A stretch of DNA of 64,000 nucleotides from Paraglaciecola hydrolytica (GCF_001565895.1 NZ_LSNE01000007.1:159938-223937); one strand, 5' to 3'; shown: positions 27,538-38,154, numbered from the stretch's first letter. Notes: generated by a model not told the origin, from the sequence alone. Translations and numbers: made by a program.

Positions 27538-28905
27538 CTACTTAATATCCGTTTCACTTAACTTGCCGTATTTGCTTAATTTATCCCGAATATCATCTGC
27601 CTTGCCTACCACCACAAACTGTAATTTGTCTTGGGGGAAATACGTGTCGATTAGTTGTTTGCTGCGTTTGATATCCAGACTATTCACTTGCTTCGAGAAG
27701 TTATTAATAAAACCTTCATCAAAACCATAGATAAACATCTCACTTAATAACCAGGCTAAATCTTCAGAGGTTTCATATTTTGGCGGAAACAAACCTTTTA
27801 CATAGGCTTTAGCCGAGGCAAGGGTGGCTTCGTCGATACCCTTTTCCCATAAACGAGCGTAGGTACTTAAGGCCAAATCCATGGCTTCATTGGTGGACTC
27901 TGTTTTAGTAAAAGTGGAGATATAAAAACTACCACCGGCCAAATGACTATCAAAGCGACTGCCCGCTCCATAAGTAAGGCCAGAGTTAACCCGTAGCTCA
28001 TCATTGAGCCAGCTGGTAAAACGGGCACCTAACACGGTATTGATCACCGACAGCGCTACATAATCAGGATTACTGCGCTTAATGCCAACGCCACCGATCA
28101 TAAAGGTGCTTTCATTGGCATCACTTTTATTTACCAGTAATACCTTGGCTTCGCTTGGAGTGGGTAAATTTTGATCCAGCGTGAACTCGGGAGCCTTACC
28201 CTGCCAGTCAGCAAAGAGTTTCTCGATCTTGGCCTTCATGGCTTTGCTATCAAAATCACCGGTAATCACTATGGCGCTATTGTTGGGTTGATACCACTTA
28301 GCGTGGAACTGTTTCACATTGGCTAAGTCAATGGCTGTTACCGAGGCGCTTGTGCCGTCGACGCTGCTAGCATAAGGATGCCCTGCATACAGCACTTCAT
28401 TGAAGTAGCTTTTTATCACTTGTCTGGGGCTTTCTTTTTGTTGTTCAAGTTGAGCTAAATAACGGGTCTTATGTTTGTCGAATTCAGCTTGTTCAAAAGC
28501 GGGCGACAGCAGCACATCACGCAACACAGGCAATAAATTGTCTTGATCAACTTTGGCCATGGACAGTTTGACGTAAGAGTATTCTAGGTTTGCACCACTC
28601 GACACTTGAGCGCCGACAAAATCCATGGTTTGTTCAAACTTGGGTTTAGCGAGCTTGGTGGTACCAAGTAACAAACTGTCGGCTGTCAGCATGGCTTGTC
28701 CTGCTTGATTATCTTGTACCGCTCCGGCTTTTACCGTCACCAGTACATCAATCAAGGGCACTTCATGTTGTTCTAACAAATACAGGGTTAAGCCATTTTT
28801 GAGGCTGAACTTTTGATATTTAGGCAGGGTAAATTCTGCCGCCTGCGACCAACACGCTGTGACTAAAAATGACAAAACGATGAGGTAATTAAAGATCCGT
28901 TTCAT
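27538..28905 (-). CDS. M16 family protein, non-catalytic partner, probable lipoprotein
   Basis: A 455-residue member of the pitrilysin (M16) fold with a signal sequence ending in VTAC (Cys18), a possible lipobox. The fold is recognisable (LKNGLTLYLLEQHEVPLIDVLVTVKAG near the start), but where the catalytic HxxEH should be it reads AMLTADSLLLGTTK, so the zinc site is missing. Such proteins pair with a catalytic M16 subunit, here the upstream gene, whose 3' end it overlaps by 17 bases. A periplasmic heterodimeric peptidase is inferred. Confidence 0.88.
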   Translation of the reverse strand: MKRIFNYLIVLSFLVTACWSQAAEFTLPKYQKFSLKNGLTLYLLEQHEVPLIDVLVTVKAGAVQDNQAGQAMLTADSLLLGTTKLAKPKFEQTMDFVGAQVSSGANLEYSYVKLSMAKVDQDNLLPVLRDVLLSPAFEQAEFDKHKTRYLAQLEQQKESPRQVIKSYFNEVLYAGHPYASSVDGTSASVTAIDLANVKQFHAKWYQPNNSAIVITGDFDSKAMKAKIEKLFADWQGKAPEFTLDQNLPTPSEAKVLLVNKSDANESTFMIGGVGIKRSNPDYVALSVINTVLGARFTSWLNDELRVNSGLTYGAGSRFDSHLAGGSFYISTFTKTESTNEAMDLALSTYARLWEKGIDEATLASAKAYVKGLFPPKYETSEDLAWLLSEMFIYGFDEGFINNFSKQVNSLDIKRSKQLIDTYFPQDKLQFVVVGKADDIRDKLSKYGKLSETDIK

Positions 28906-30229
28906 GGCTATCCTCCTGTGCAGCTAACACCCCAACGGTGCGGTTAGCTTTGCGTAAATACTGTTTGGCAACACGTTGAATATCGGCCACTGTCACCTGG
29001 GCAAATTTCTCGGGTGCATTAAATAATAAAGCGTAATCATCGAAGAATAATTGATAAGTGCCTATGGTGTTGGCTTTACCATTGATGGTGGCCATTTCAC
29101 GATAAAAATCCACTAAACGGCGATTTTTGACTTTCTGTAATTCTTCTTCAGTAACGCCTTTTTGCATTATCAAATTAAGCTGTGCTATCAGCCCTTGTTC
29201 TAGTCTATCTGCTTCTACATCTTGTGCTGCAACCGCATAGATATAAAACAAATTGGGGTCAATAGATTCAGGGAAATAGGTGAAGAGTTCAGTGGCCAGT
29301 TGCTGCTCATAAACCAGTGATTGATTAAGCCTAGAACTGTTGCCGGTGGCCAAAATATCGCTGAGCATACTCAGCGCATAATAGTCTGAATGTTTACTCT
29401 CTGGTACGTGAAAGGCCAGCATAATATTAGGCGTTGAAACTGATTCTTTTTGCAAATAAACCCTTCTTTCGCCTTTTTGCTCAGGCTCAACAGTATGAAT
29501 TTTTTTAGGCTCAGCTTGTGCTGGTATAGGTTCGAAGTACTGCTCGGCCAAACGTTTTACGTCTTCGACTTTTACCGCACCCGCGACCACTACTATGGCG
29601 TTGTTAGGTGCGTAATAGGTTTTATGAAATTGCTGTAAATCTTCCATGCTCCAATTGGCGATGTCAGACGCATGACCAATAACCGACCAACTATAAGGAT
29701 GGGCACGAAAAGCGGCGCCTTTAACTTCGTCCCAAATGGATCTGAAGTTCGAGTTTTCTAAGCCGGTAGAACGTTCTGAAGTCACCACCCCTCTTTCACT
29801 TTCAACCACCTTAGGATCAAAATTGAGATGCTGTATACGATCAGCCTCTAAATCAAACATCAACTCTAAACTGTCGGCTGGAAACCAATCGGTATATACC
29901 GTGGAGTTTTCTGTGGTGTAAGCATTATTAGCGCCACCGGCAGCTTCCATGGCGCGATCGAATTGTTTAAAACCGTATTTTTTGGCACCGTTAAACATCA
30001 TGTGTTCAAAAAAATGGCTTAAACCGGTGATCCCCGGAACTTCGTTGCGCGAGCCCACTTTCCAGAATAAATACATATTGGCATTGGGAATCGAATTATC
30101 TTCCAACACCATGATTTGCATGCCATTTTTTAGGGTAAAGCTTTTCACGTCTTTGGCCTGGGTCAAGGCCCAAGCAGAGGCCGTGCTGAGCAAGGACCCA
30201 AGTAAAATGCTCCATCTGATTAATTTCAT
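28889..30229 (-). CDS. M16 family zinc metallopeptidase, catalytic subunit
   Basis: A 446-residue secreted peptidase of the pitrilysin family. A signal peptide covers about residues 1-20 (to SAWA). The inverted zinc motif HFFEH is present (GLSHFFEHMMFNGAKKYG, about 60-77), with the distal Glu about 75 residues later in ESERGVVTSER. I use ATG 30229 because GGAAGGAT lies directly before it. It probably degrades peptides in the periplasm together with the non-catalytic partner encoded next. Confidence 0.93.
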   Translation of the reverse strand: MKLIRWSILLGSLLSTASAWALTQAKDVKSFTLKNGMQIMVLEDNSIPNANMYLFWKVGSRNEVPGITGLSHFFEHMMFNGAKKYGFKQFDRAMEAAGGANNAYTTENSTVYTDWFPADSLELMFDLEADRIQHLNFDPKVVESERGVVTSERSTGLENSNFRSIWDEVKGAAFRAHPYSWSVIGHASDIANWSMEDLQQFHKTYYAPNNAIVVVAGAVKVEDVKRLAEQYFEPIPAQAEPKKIHTVEPEQKGERRVYLQKESVSTPNIMLAFHVPESKHSDYYALSMLSDILATGNSSRLNQSLVYEQQLATELFTYFPESIDPNLFYIYAVAAQDVEADRLEQGLIAQLNLIMQKGVTEEELQKVKNRRLVDFYREMATINGKANTIGTYQLFFDDYALLFNAPEKFAQVTVADIQRVAKQYLRKANRTVGVLAAQEDSHETDL

Positions 30230-30363
30230 ATCCTTCCTCATTATCTAGGCCGAGTAGCCAAATTTTATTAAGCTTTTGCTGACAAAATGATTCTATCTTA
30301 TTTCCTTAAATTGGCCTCTATGTAAAGGTAAACAAATATGTATATAGATTTAACGCAGATGTA

Positions 30364-30391
30364 AAAAAGGGCTGCAGATGCAGCCCTTTTT
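30364..30391. terminator. terminator of the TonB-dependent receptor gene
   Basis: AAAAAGGGCTGCA-GA-TGCAGCCCTTTTT is a GC stem flanked by A and T runs, about 20 bases after the receptor stop codon. It can act in both directions. Confidence 0.9.
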
Positions 30392-30411
30392 ATGTGTTTA
30401 ATAGTGCTTGT

Positions 30412-32931
30412 TTAGAAAGTAAAGTCTAAACGTAAGGTTACGTTACGACCGCTACCATATTCCGCATAGTGATAATTGCCGTAGCTATTACCGGTAGTGC
30501 TGCGCCAATTAAGATATTCTTTATCAAACAAGTTATTGATATGTAAGCTGGCATTTATGCCGTCTTGCAACTCAATGCGACCTGATAGATTGAATTTTTG
30601 GTAGGCGTCAATTACGTCTTCTTCGGTGCCTGCAAAGTGAGTTTTATACTCGCCATAGGCTTCCAATTCTGCTCGTACATAAGCTTGACGGTTAAAGATC
30701 CTAAACCCTTGATCCAATGCCATATAAACATTGTATTTAGGTACCTGAGTCATATCATCACCAGCATGTGCACCAATAGATTCAACATCTGTTAGCATTT
30801 CTGCCTTCATATATCCACCATTTGCAGTAAGTACCAGTTCATCGCCAATATGGGTTGATGTTTCAATCTCTAAACCACGTGATCTGGCCTCAGCTGCATT
30901 AGCCGTAAAACTAAAACCACAACCCATGTAAATCTCAGCTTGCACACCGGTCCAATCTATTTGATATGCGGCGGTAGAGACATTCATTTTGCCACCCATA
31001 AGAGTCGCTTTGTAACCAATCTCATAGTTATCGATGGAATCTGACTCATAACGAGTTTGGAAGTAACTCGCATTTGGATCATTACGACAAGCCTGAGGTA
31101 AGGTAGAAATATTGTTACCCCCTGGACGATAACCTTCAGCATATAAGGCATAAACAGACATGTCAGCGTCAGGACGCCATGACACACTGAACTTCTTACG
31201 ATTACCGCTTTCATTACCGCCTTGATCTGGCCTGTTTACAATAGGTATGCCTGGCGCTAAGTCGGGGCGAGTACATTCAGCATCATCTGAAGGATCATCC
31301 GGATCACAGTTTGAGGTTGAGCCCCAAATACCTTTTATTTCTGATTTTTCACGGTCTTTTAAATCGTAAAAACGGATACCAGCGGTGAATTCGAACTCAC
31401 CCATCTCTTCTGTTTCTAGGGTATAACTGGCTTCACCAAAAAATGAACTTTCGGTGGCATAACTAACCAATACTTCTTCACTGTAATTGATTTCGGGGTT
31501 ATTCCAATACAACATGCCTAAATCAGCTGCAGTATTCACCACGACTAATTCACCATTGTTGCCTTCCCATTCACCACCGAAGTAACCCCAATAATCTCCC
31601 CAAAAGGCAGAGGCTATGGCTTTACCGCGATTACCGTCACCGTGGTACTGATCTTGGCGGTTATTGCCTTTGCCGTTTTCATCTTTGTCATAGAAATAAC
31701 CTACGGTCCAGTCAAAATTGCTGTCTGAATCTAGATTACCAAGGCGTAATTCATGGGTAGTACGTTTACGTTGAAAGTCATTGATAATCCACGTACGGAA
31801 CATATCGCTGGCGTCGCTGCGTGACCAGTTAGCGCTGGTGCCCACATAGTCATCATATTCACGATAAGAACCAGAATAATTTAGCGTAGCGAAGTCAAAT
31901 AGGTTTTCATGCACAATGTTCAAGGTCACCATATTGGTGTCGTCATTGACAGTGCCGTCCATCAATTCCCAGCCGTTATAACGCGGGTTTGTACCTCCGG
32001 CGATATAACCAGAACTCATACACTCAACTCGTGTACCTGCACATTCGGGAGCTATACCAATTTCCACATCATAACCAAAGGGCGCATCGGCATTAGCCGT
32101 TAGGTAGGCTTCATAATAAGCACCACCCGTGGCTAAATCTGCGGTATCTGTGCCTATTTTTTCAAATTCGTCGTGGATAACCCCCACGTTAAAACTTAAA
32201 TCGTCTGTCGCTTGCCACAATAATTGGGCGCGCAAGAAATTAGAACGGATATTACCTTGTACACCCGTATTGACGTTGGTGATGCTTAAAGGGTCATCAG
32301 AGGTGCTACCCGTTACTCGTAAAGCAACTTCTTCGGAAAGAGGCAGGTTAACAGTGGCATATAACCTTTGATCTAAACCTTTGACTCTTTCTTCACTATT
32401 AACCTGCAATGATGCATTGATTTCAAATTCATTTAATTGCGGACGTTTAGTTATCACTCGCACAGTACCGCCAATGGCGTTCGAGCCGTAAAGAGTTCCT
32501 TGTGGTCCACGTAGTACTTCTACTCTTTCTACATCATAAAGGTCGCTAAAATTATAAGGAACATCATCGGTAAAGGTGCTAGTTGTGCCAATAGGACGTT
32601 GAGTGGTAGTCCCCCCAGAACCGTTGCCACCACTGAGTCCACGTAATATTAGCTCTCCTCTAGGGCTTGCTCCCCCAGCAATAGAACGAAACAAATCCTC
32701 TTTATTAAGTAAATTTCGATCAGCGATTTCCATTGCGCCAACAGTAGAAACGTTCATTGGGATCTCAACAATGGTTTCTGACTTTCTTCGTGAAGTAACC
32801 ATGATGCGCTCTGTTCCAGCGTCTTCTACAACAGGCTCTTCTTGAGCAAATAAAGGTGTGGCATACAGAGCAGAAATGACTGCACAGCCAACCAGACTTA
32901 AGCTTAATTTTTCTATTTTGGTGACGGACAT
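30412..32931 (-). CDS. TonB-dependent outer-membrane receptor
   Basis: An 839-residue outer-membrane transporter using TonB/ExbBD energy. A signal peptide ends near residue 29 (PLFAQ). A TonB-box-like ERIMVTSRRKSE follows, then the plug domain with VERVEVLRGPQGTLYGSNAIGGTVRVITKRP and the 22-strand barrel ending in the aromatic terminus LRLDFTF. The substrate cannot be read from sequence; CirA/FepA-like and IPR039426-type Alteromonadales receptors import siderophores, oligosaccharides or peptides. The two hydrolase genes upstream (amidohydrolase and M20) make peptide- or amide-containing substrates conceivable, but about 170 bp separates them. Confidence 0.95.
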   Translation of the reverse strand: MSVTKIEKLSLSLVGCAVISALYATPLFAQEEPVVEDAGTERIMVTSRRKSETIVEIPMNVSTVGAMEIADRNLLNKEDLFRSIAGGASPRGELILRGLSGGNGSGGTTTQRPIGTTSTFTDDVPYNFSDLYDVERVEVLRGPQGTLYGSNAIGGTVRVITKRPQLNEFEINASLQVNSEERVKGLDQRLYATVNLPLSEEVALRVTGSTSDDPLSITNVNTGVQGNIRSNFLRAQLLWQATDDLSFNVGVIHDEFEKIGTDTADLATGGAYYEAYLTANADAPFGYDVEIGIAPECAGTRVECMSSGYIAGGTNPRYNGWELMDGTVNDDTNMVTLNIVHENLFDFATLNYSGSYREYDDYVGTSANWSRSDASDMFRTWIINDFQRKRTTHELRLGNLDSDSNFDWTVGYFYDKDENGKGNNRQDQYHGDGNRGKAIASAFWGDYWGYFGGEWEGNNGELVVVNTAADLGMLYWNNPEINYSEEVLVSYATESSFFGEASYTLETEEMGEFEFTAGIRFYDLKDREKSEIKGIWGSTSNCDPDDPSDDAECTRPDLAPGIPIVNRPDQGGNESGNRKKFSVSWRPDADMSVYALYAEGYRPGGNNISTLPQACRNDPNASYFQTRYESDSIDNYEIGYKATLMGGKMNVSTAAYQIDWTGVQAEIYMGCGFSFTANAAEARSRGLEIETSTHIGDELVLTANGGYMKAEMLTDVESIGAHAGDDMTQVPKYNVYMALDQGFRIFNRQAYVRAELEAYGEYKTHFAGTEEDVIDAYQKFNLSGRIELQDGINASLHINNLFDKEYLNWRSTTGNSYGNYHYAEYGSGRNVTLRLDFTF

Positions 32932-33103
32932 AGAATTCCCTTGTGTGTTGTGTGTTTTATTATTATGTATGTTTACCGCTAATTAGAGATTCATCAAGCG
33001 TTGTATAGAGCACCACGCGTGACATCGAATTAACGACTTACACTAATCAAATTACTGAATTTTGGATAGTAATAAATTGTGCTGTGTTACACTTTTTTTA
33101 TAC

Positions 33104-34816
33104 TTAGTTTTTACTCGTTTGAATTAATTCTCCAAATACCACACGGCCTTTTATTACTGTGGCTAGCACCTGTGTCGCGGTGATATCAAAGGCACTGCTG
33201 TTATTGTCAATTGGCGCGGCCAGTACAATCAGATCAGCCTGTTTACCCACTTGTAAACTGCCAATATTGTTTTGCTGACCAAGCACTTTAGCGGCATTGA
33301 TAGTGTAAGCGGTGAGTAATTGTTCGGTCGTTAGGGCTTCGTTAACATTTAACCCGGCGTATTCGGGGTGCTCTGCATTGAGGCGTGACTGACCAATAGC
33401 GATGGCGGCAAAAGGGTTAAAGCTCGATACATTCCAGTCACTGCCACCGGCCAAGGTTGCGCCTTGATTTAATAAGGATGCTGCGGGATACACTAAGCGC
33501 TGACGATCTTCACCCAAATAAGGTGCAATGGCATCGAAACTGTATTCATCAGGTTGCGCCCACAATAACTGGACTGAGGCAATCACATCCAGTTCAGCAA
33601 AGCGCTTAAAATCGCTAGGGTCGATTAACTGCAAATGCGCCATGCTGAGGCGCGTGTCGCTAGTGGGGGCTTGTTGGCGCAGCAAAGTAAAAGCATCAAA
33701 CACCTCTCGTACCGCACCGTCACCAATGGCATGTACATGCAAACTAAAACCACGTTCTGCGGCCATCAAGACAAACTGATTGAGTTGAGTCGGTGGAAGA
33801 TACAGTTCGCCTGAGTTACTAGTGGTTTTACCCTCAATATCAAAGTAAGGGCTAAGTAAACCCGCCGTTTGAGTGGGAAACTCCATCACGCCATCGGCAA
33901 AAAGTTTAATGGTATCGGCTTTGACTCCACACTGTTCTGCTTGATTTTTTAAGTCAAGTAAACGGCTAAATTCGGCGTCATCAGCTGTACCATCACTACC
34001 TAGTGCGATAGTCACCGAGGCAGTTAGTTTGCCTTGCTGATACAAGGCACAAAAAGTCTCGATACTTTGGGCATTGCTGTTGGCTTCTAAGAATGCAGTA
34101 ATACCTGTTTGCTGAAATTGCTTTAATGTTTCACTTAAGGCATCCACTCGTTGTTGCAATGGCATGGGCGGAATATGTTTGCTGACCAGCGCTGTCGCGC
34201 CATCTCTGAACATGCCCGTTGGTTCGCCCTTGCTATCATGGCTAATTTTGCCAGTAGAAGGTGCGACAGTAGTACCATCCACCCCAGCGAGCTCAAGGGC
34301 TTTGTTATTACCCCACGCTACGTGAGCATCGGTACTCACAAGCCACAACGGGCGATGACTTAGTATGCCATCGAGTATGTAACGGTCGAGTACTGTACCT
34401 ACACCACGCACGTTTAATACTTGTAGCCAGTCATCGCCAGGCTGCTGCTGATCACAGGCATGGATTTTCTCGCTAAGTTGTTCGATAGAAAGTTTTTCAT
34501 CATCCATTGAACAAGCATTCATCGCCAGCGCACCTTCAATGCTATGAATGTGGCTGTCGATAAGGCCGGGCAGTACCATTTTACCTGCCATTCTTACTAC
34601 TTGGCTGTTGTGGCCTTGAGCCTGCAATGCCTGTGCATTAGTGCCAATGGCGATGATACGCCCATCTTTAATGGCAATGGCTTGAGCTAAATGTTGTGCT
34701 GCATCTTGAGTATTGATGCGCGCATCCAGCAAAATTAAATCTGCCCCCGGTTTAAACGTCTGGCAAGCCGCTAAAAATACGATACTTAAACCACATACTA
34801 CTGCTTTAATTTGCAT
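33104..34816 (-). CDS. amidohydrolase family 3 lipoprotein
   Basis: A 570-residue secreted amidohydrolase of the YtcJ/Amidohydro_3 type. The signal ends in lipobox LAAC (about Cys18), so it is probably lipid-anchored. The metal motif is GLIDSHIHSIEGA (HxH), with further conserved His in SLHVHAIGDGAV and an Asp in LAGGSDWNVSS. The C-terminus has KQADLIVL, typical of composite-domain closure. ATG 34816 is preferred over an upstream start because it places the signal peptide at the N-terminus. The M20 peptidase gene precedes it by 45 bp, so the two are likely co-transcribed. Confidence 0.88.
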   Translation of the reverse strand: MQIKAVVCGLSIVFLAACQTFKPGADLILLDARINTQDAAQHLAQAIAIKDGRIIAIGTNAQALQAQGHNSQVVRMAGKMVLPGLIDSHIHSIEGALAMNACSMDDEKLSIEQLSEKIHACDQQQPGDDWLQVLNVRGVGTVLDRYILDGILSHRPLWLVSTDAHVAWGNNKALELAGVDGTTVAPSTGKISHDSKGEPTGMFRDGATALVSKHIPPMPLQQRVDALSETLKQFQQTGITAFLEANSNAQSIETFCALYQQGKLTASVTIALGSDGTADDAEFSRLLDLKNQAEQCGVKADTIKLFADGVMEFPTQTAGLLSPYFDIEGKTTSNSGELYLPPTQLNQFVLMAAERGFSLHVHAIGDGAVREVFDAFTLLRQQAPTSDTRLSMAHLQLIDPSDFKRFAELDVIASVQLLWAQPDEYSFDAIAPYLGEDRQRLVYPAASLLNQGATLAGGSDWNVSSFNPFAAIAIGQSRLNAEHPEYAGLNVNEALTTEQLLTAYTINAAKVLGQQNNIGSLQVGKQADLIVLAAPIDNNSSAFDITATQVLATVIKGRVVFGELIQTSKN

Positions 34817-34861
34817 TGCTTTAGCCCTTTCTGAAACACTCAAAGCTCTTTGGTCACGCTA

Positions 34862-36259
34862 TTACTTGGTTAAATCTTTCAGTACCGAATTCCACATTTT
34901 TAATGAAAACGGCAGAGCTGTCACCGGAACTCGCTCATTTAAACCATGGGCATAATCGTCAGAAGCTTTCATAAATATACCAGTGAAGGTGTAACTGGGT
35001 ATGCCCACAGCCCTAAAATGTGAACCGTCTGAGGCACCTGAAGCCATATGTGGAATAATCGGCAAGGCCGGATAATGGTCGTGAATAGCCCGGCCAATGG
35101 CACTAAATACATCGGGGCGCAGGGGCGAGGCATCACTGTCTAAAGTTGAGTCGTAAACCGTCCACTCTAAATTATCATTGGCAGCGACTTGTCTGAGAAC
35201 CTCTAGGGTTTGGGCAACGGTGACCCCTGGGAATATCCGACAATTGATCATGGCGGTTGCTGATTGGGGTAAGGCATTGTCGGCGTGGCCGCCAGTGAGC
35301 ATAGTAGGGACACAAGTCGTACCCGTTGAGCCCACATATTCAGGGTGACTACGCAGGGTTTTCAAGGCTTTTTTATCCTTTGGATCTTTGGCAAAAGTCA
35401 GCATAGCTTGACCAAGTTCACCGCCGATCATAGGGGCAATTTGTTCAAAATAAGAGCGAGTAATGTCGCTGTAAGCTACCGGAAATTGATAGTTAAAAAT
35501 ATTATTCAGTGCCAGCATTAAATCTTTAATGGCGTTATCATCACGTGGCACCGAACTATGACCACCGGGATTGGTGGCTTTCATCTGAAAAGAGGCATAG
35601 GTTTTTTCGGCGCTATCCACCATAAAGGATATAGGCTTGCCTTGCTCATCTAATTGACCACCACCACCATCAGCCACTAGGGCAAATTCAGCATCAATTA
35701 AATGGCGATAGGTGGTTGCTAAAGCGCGGGTGGATTTCATCAGGGTTTCTTCATCACCCGACAAAGCCAAAATAATATCTCGGGATGGCACATAACCTTC
35801 GGCTTTAAAACGCATTAATGTCGCGGCCAATACTGAGAGTGGAAACTTGTCATCAGCCGTGCCACGGCCAAAATAATAACCATTTTCTTCAATCAGGGTA
35901 AAAGGATCACGTTGCCAATCTTCGGGGCGCGCATCCACCACATCCATATGGGCAGACAATAAAATTGGCTTTTTAGCTGAGCGACCATCACCCCGATAAC
36001 GCACCACTAATGCCGCGGTATCTTCTATCGGGATAAGATGAATATCTTCAGTAGCAAAACCACCTTGTTTAAATTCATCGGCCAGCAGTTGGGCCAACTC
36101 AGGTACTTTATTAAAACCAACTGAGGTGCGCATGGCCACACTTTTACGTAGCAACTCTAGCGCTTTATCTTGATAGGGGGCTTTGTCGCTGGCTTGGGCC
36201 AATAAGCCGCAAGGTAGTAATAAAGCAACTGCGATGAGTTTTAGCAAATGATGACGCAT
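34862..36259 (-). CDS. M20 family metallopeptidase, secreted
   Basis: A 465-residue di-zinc peptidase or deacylase of the M20/M25/M40 family. A signal peptide covers residues 1-23 (to AQA). The first metal ligands are in LLSAHMDVVDARPEDW and GRGTADDKF, the catalytic Glu pair in SGDEET, and the dimerisation (lid) domain starts near SFQMKATNPGGHSSVP. A late His is in ASGASDGSHFRAVGIP. The likely role is carboxypeptidase- or dipeptidase-like hydrolysis in the periplasm. First gene of a unit with the amidohydrolase. Confidence 0.9.
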   Translation of the reverse strand: MRHHLLKLIAVALLLPCGLLAQASDKAPYQDKALELLRKSVAMRTSVGFNKVPELAQLLADEFKQGGFATEDIHLIPIEDTAALVVRYRGDGRSAKKPILLSAHMDVVDARPEDWQRDPFTLIEENGYYFGRGTADDKFPLSVLAATLMRFKAEGYVPSRDIILALSGDEETLMKSTRALATTYRHLIDAEFALVADGGGGQLDEQGKPISFMVDSAEKTYASFQMKATNPGGHSSVPRDDNAIKDLMLALNNIFNYQFPVAYSDITRSYFEQIAPMIGGELGQAMLTFAKDPKDKKALKTLRSHPEYVGSTGTTCVPTMLTGGHADNALPQSATAMINCRIFPGVTVAQTLEVLRQVAANDNLEWTVYDSTLDSDASPLRPDVFSAIGRAIHDHYPALPIIPHMASGASDGSHFRAVGIPSYTFTGIFMKASDDYAHGLNERVPVTALPFSLKMWNSVLKDLTK

Positions 36260-36534
36260 TGTTGTTCCTTAGATTTAGGGCTGTTTTCACAACAAGGCGC
36301 CTCGCCTAAGTGATCTAATAAGCCGTGATAAAGCAAGTTTTTATATTTGAGGCAGTAATGCGTTGTAACATGATTTAGGTTTTTGGAGTAGATAGCTTTT
36401 AACTACATGATGATTTATTTTTTGCTAGGTGGGATTGGGCTAAAACCCAGCGATGAGCAACTAATTGCCCATCGAACTATTCGACTAAAAACAGCTGCAA
36501 CAGTATTGGATAGCAAAACACTCTAGCTAGCAGC

Positions 36535-38016
36535 TTAGTTTTGTAGATGTAAAACCAGATCTTTTATAGGCATTGGCCTACCTAAATAATAACCCTGTGC
36601 TTCTTGGCAACCCATTGCTTTTAGGGCTTGCAGCTGTTCGGCTGTCTCAACACCTTCAGCTACTACATTGATATTAAAGCTTTTTGCCATGGCGATAATG
36701 GCATTCACTATAGTTCTTGAACGCGGATCATGTTCAATTTCAGACACAAAACTACGGTCTATTTTGATCTCGTCTACGGTCAAATCTTTTAGCATCGCTA
36801 GGGAGGTGTAACCCGTGCCAAAATCATCTACTGAAAAAGTGAGTCCGCTGGCTTGCAGATTAGAGATAATACTCAAACTTTTTTTCATGTCATTGAGGGT
36901 GGCGGTTTCAGTAATTTCTATGCGCATACAGGTGGCTAAAGTTGATTGAGTCAGGATAAATTGAGTCAGTTTATACATCTTATCGGCGTTGTTAAATTCA
37001 GTGGCAGAGACATTTACCGCTACATGTTTGATTTTGTTACCTAATAAACCTGATTGCCCCAGTTCTTGCGAGGATTTTTTAACGACCAATTTTGAAATGG
37101 CGCTGGATAAGCCATTTTCTTCGGCCAAGGGAATAAAAATGTCAGGAGAAATAAACCCATGTTGTCCATGGTTCCAGCGCACTAATACCTCAACACCACT
37201 CGCCACCTGATCAGATAAGGTGTACTTAGGTTGATATACCACGGTTAGTTGTTCACTTGATATCGCCTTTTGCAAATCAATAATCATTTGCCGGCGTTGT
37301 AAGGCTTTTTCAGTCATCGCTTTATCATGAAACTGAATGGCATTTTTGGTTTCTTTGGCAATGCCCAATGCATCTGTTGCAGCCACCATTAACTCTTTAG
37401 GCGTACGCCCATCAATGGGGTAAAGTGCAATGCCCAAACTACAAGTGGCATTAATACCAAAATGACGGCAACGTTGATCAAAGATAATTTGTATACCTCG
37501 TACATGTGCTTCCATATCGAGGTTTTCACCAAAGCTATTAAAACTGGCAAATTGATCGGCTTGCATACGAGCTACGACAGAACCATGCAAAGTAGCTTGT
37601 TCAAAATGCAGGGCTAAATCTTTAAGCAACTCATCGGCACGTTCAAAGCCAATGGATTCATTAATCATTCTAAAATCATCAATATCCAAATAACCCAAGA
37701 CTAAACGCTCGTTGGGTTTTAGTTCTTTTATTTTTAAATCTAAAGAACGGATAAAGAGATTAATGTTGTACAAGCCAGTAAGAGCGTCAGTGTCATTAGC
37801 CCTATCCAAGGCATAATTGTTGCGCAGCACCAGAGTAAACAACATTAAGGCAGTGATGATGACAAACGCCAAACCTTTGTAAGTTTGGATCTCAGCTATT
37901 AAATCTTGATCACCAAATACTGCCTCAACAATCGAATCTGAGAATAAAATCCAGGCAGCGGCAAAAATCACATAAATTAAAGCGACTCGTAAAGCAGATG
38001 TTGTTGAATTATTCAT
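36535..38016 (-). CDS. membrane EAL phosphodiesterase with degenerate GGDEF domain
   Basis: An inner-membrane c-di-GMP phosphodiesterase. Two transmembrane helices lie at about 9-28 and 48-66. A GGDEF-type domain follows in which the signature reads MQADQF (about 151-156), so cyclase activity should be lost. The EAL domain is well kept: EVL-RW (276-281, Glu present), NVSATEF, RIEITET, DDFGTGYTSL (397-406), DEIKIDRSFV and AEGVET. I use ATG 38016; an in-frame TTG at 38052 would add 12 residues, and neither has a clear ribosome site. No neighbouring partner. Confidence 0.88.
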   Translation of the reverse strand: MNNSTTSALRVALIYVIFAAAWILFSDSIVEAVFGDQDLIAEIQTYKGLAFVIITALMLFTLVLRNNYALDRANDTDALTGLYNINLFIRSLDLKIKELKPNERLVLGYLDIDDFRMINESIGFERADELLKDLALHFEQATLHGSVVARMQADQFASFNSFGENLDMEAHVRGIQIIFDQRCRHFGINATCSLGIALYPIDGRTPKELMVAATDALGIAKETKNAIQFHDKAMTEKALQRRQMIIDLQKAISSEQLTVVYQPKYTLSDQVASGVEVLVRWNHGQHGFISPDIFIPLAEENGLSSAISKLVVKKSSQELGQSGLLGNKIKHVAVNVSATEFNNADKMYKLTQFILTQSTLATCMRIEITETATLNDMKKSLSIISNLQASGLTFSVDDFGTGYTSLAMLKDLTVDEIKIDRSFVSEIEHDPRSRTIVNAIIAMAKSFNINVVAEGVETAEQLQALKAMGCQEAQGYYLGRPMPIKDLVLHLQN

Positions 38017-38154
38017 GAATTTTGCCAATTTTTTTGCCGAAACCTTGCTCAAAAGCCAATGCCGCGAACTATGCCCGAAATTGACTTAATTTGCCAGTGA
38101 GTGAGTTTTTTGGGGGGAGCCCACTAAGGGCTTTATTTACGCTGATGCTAAGGC

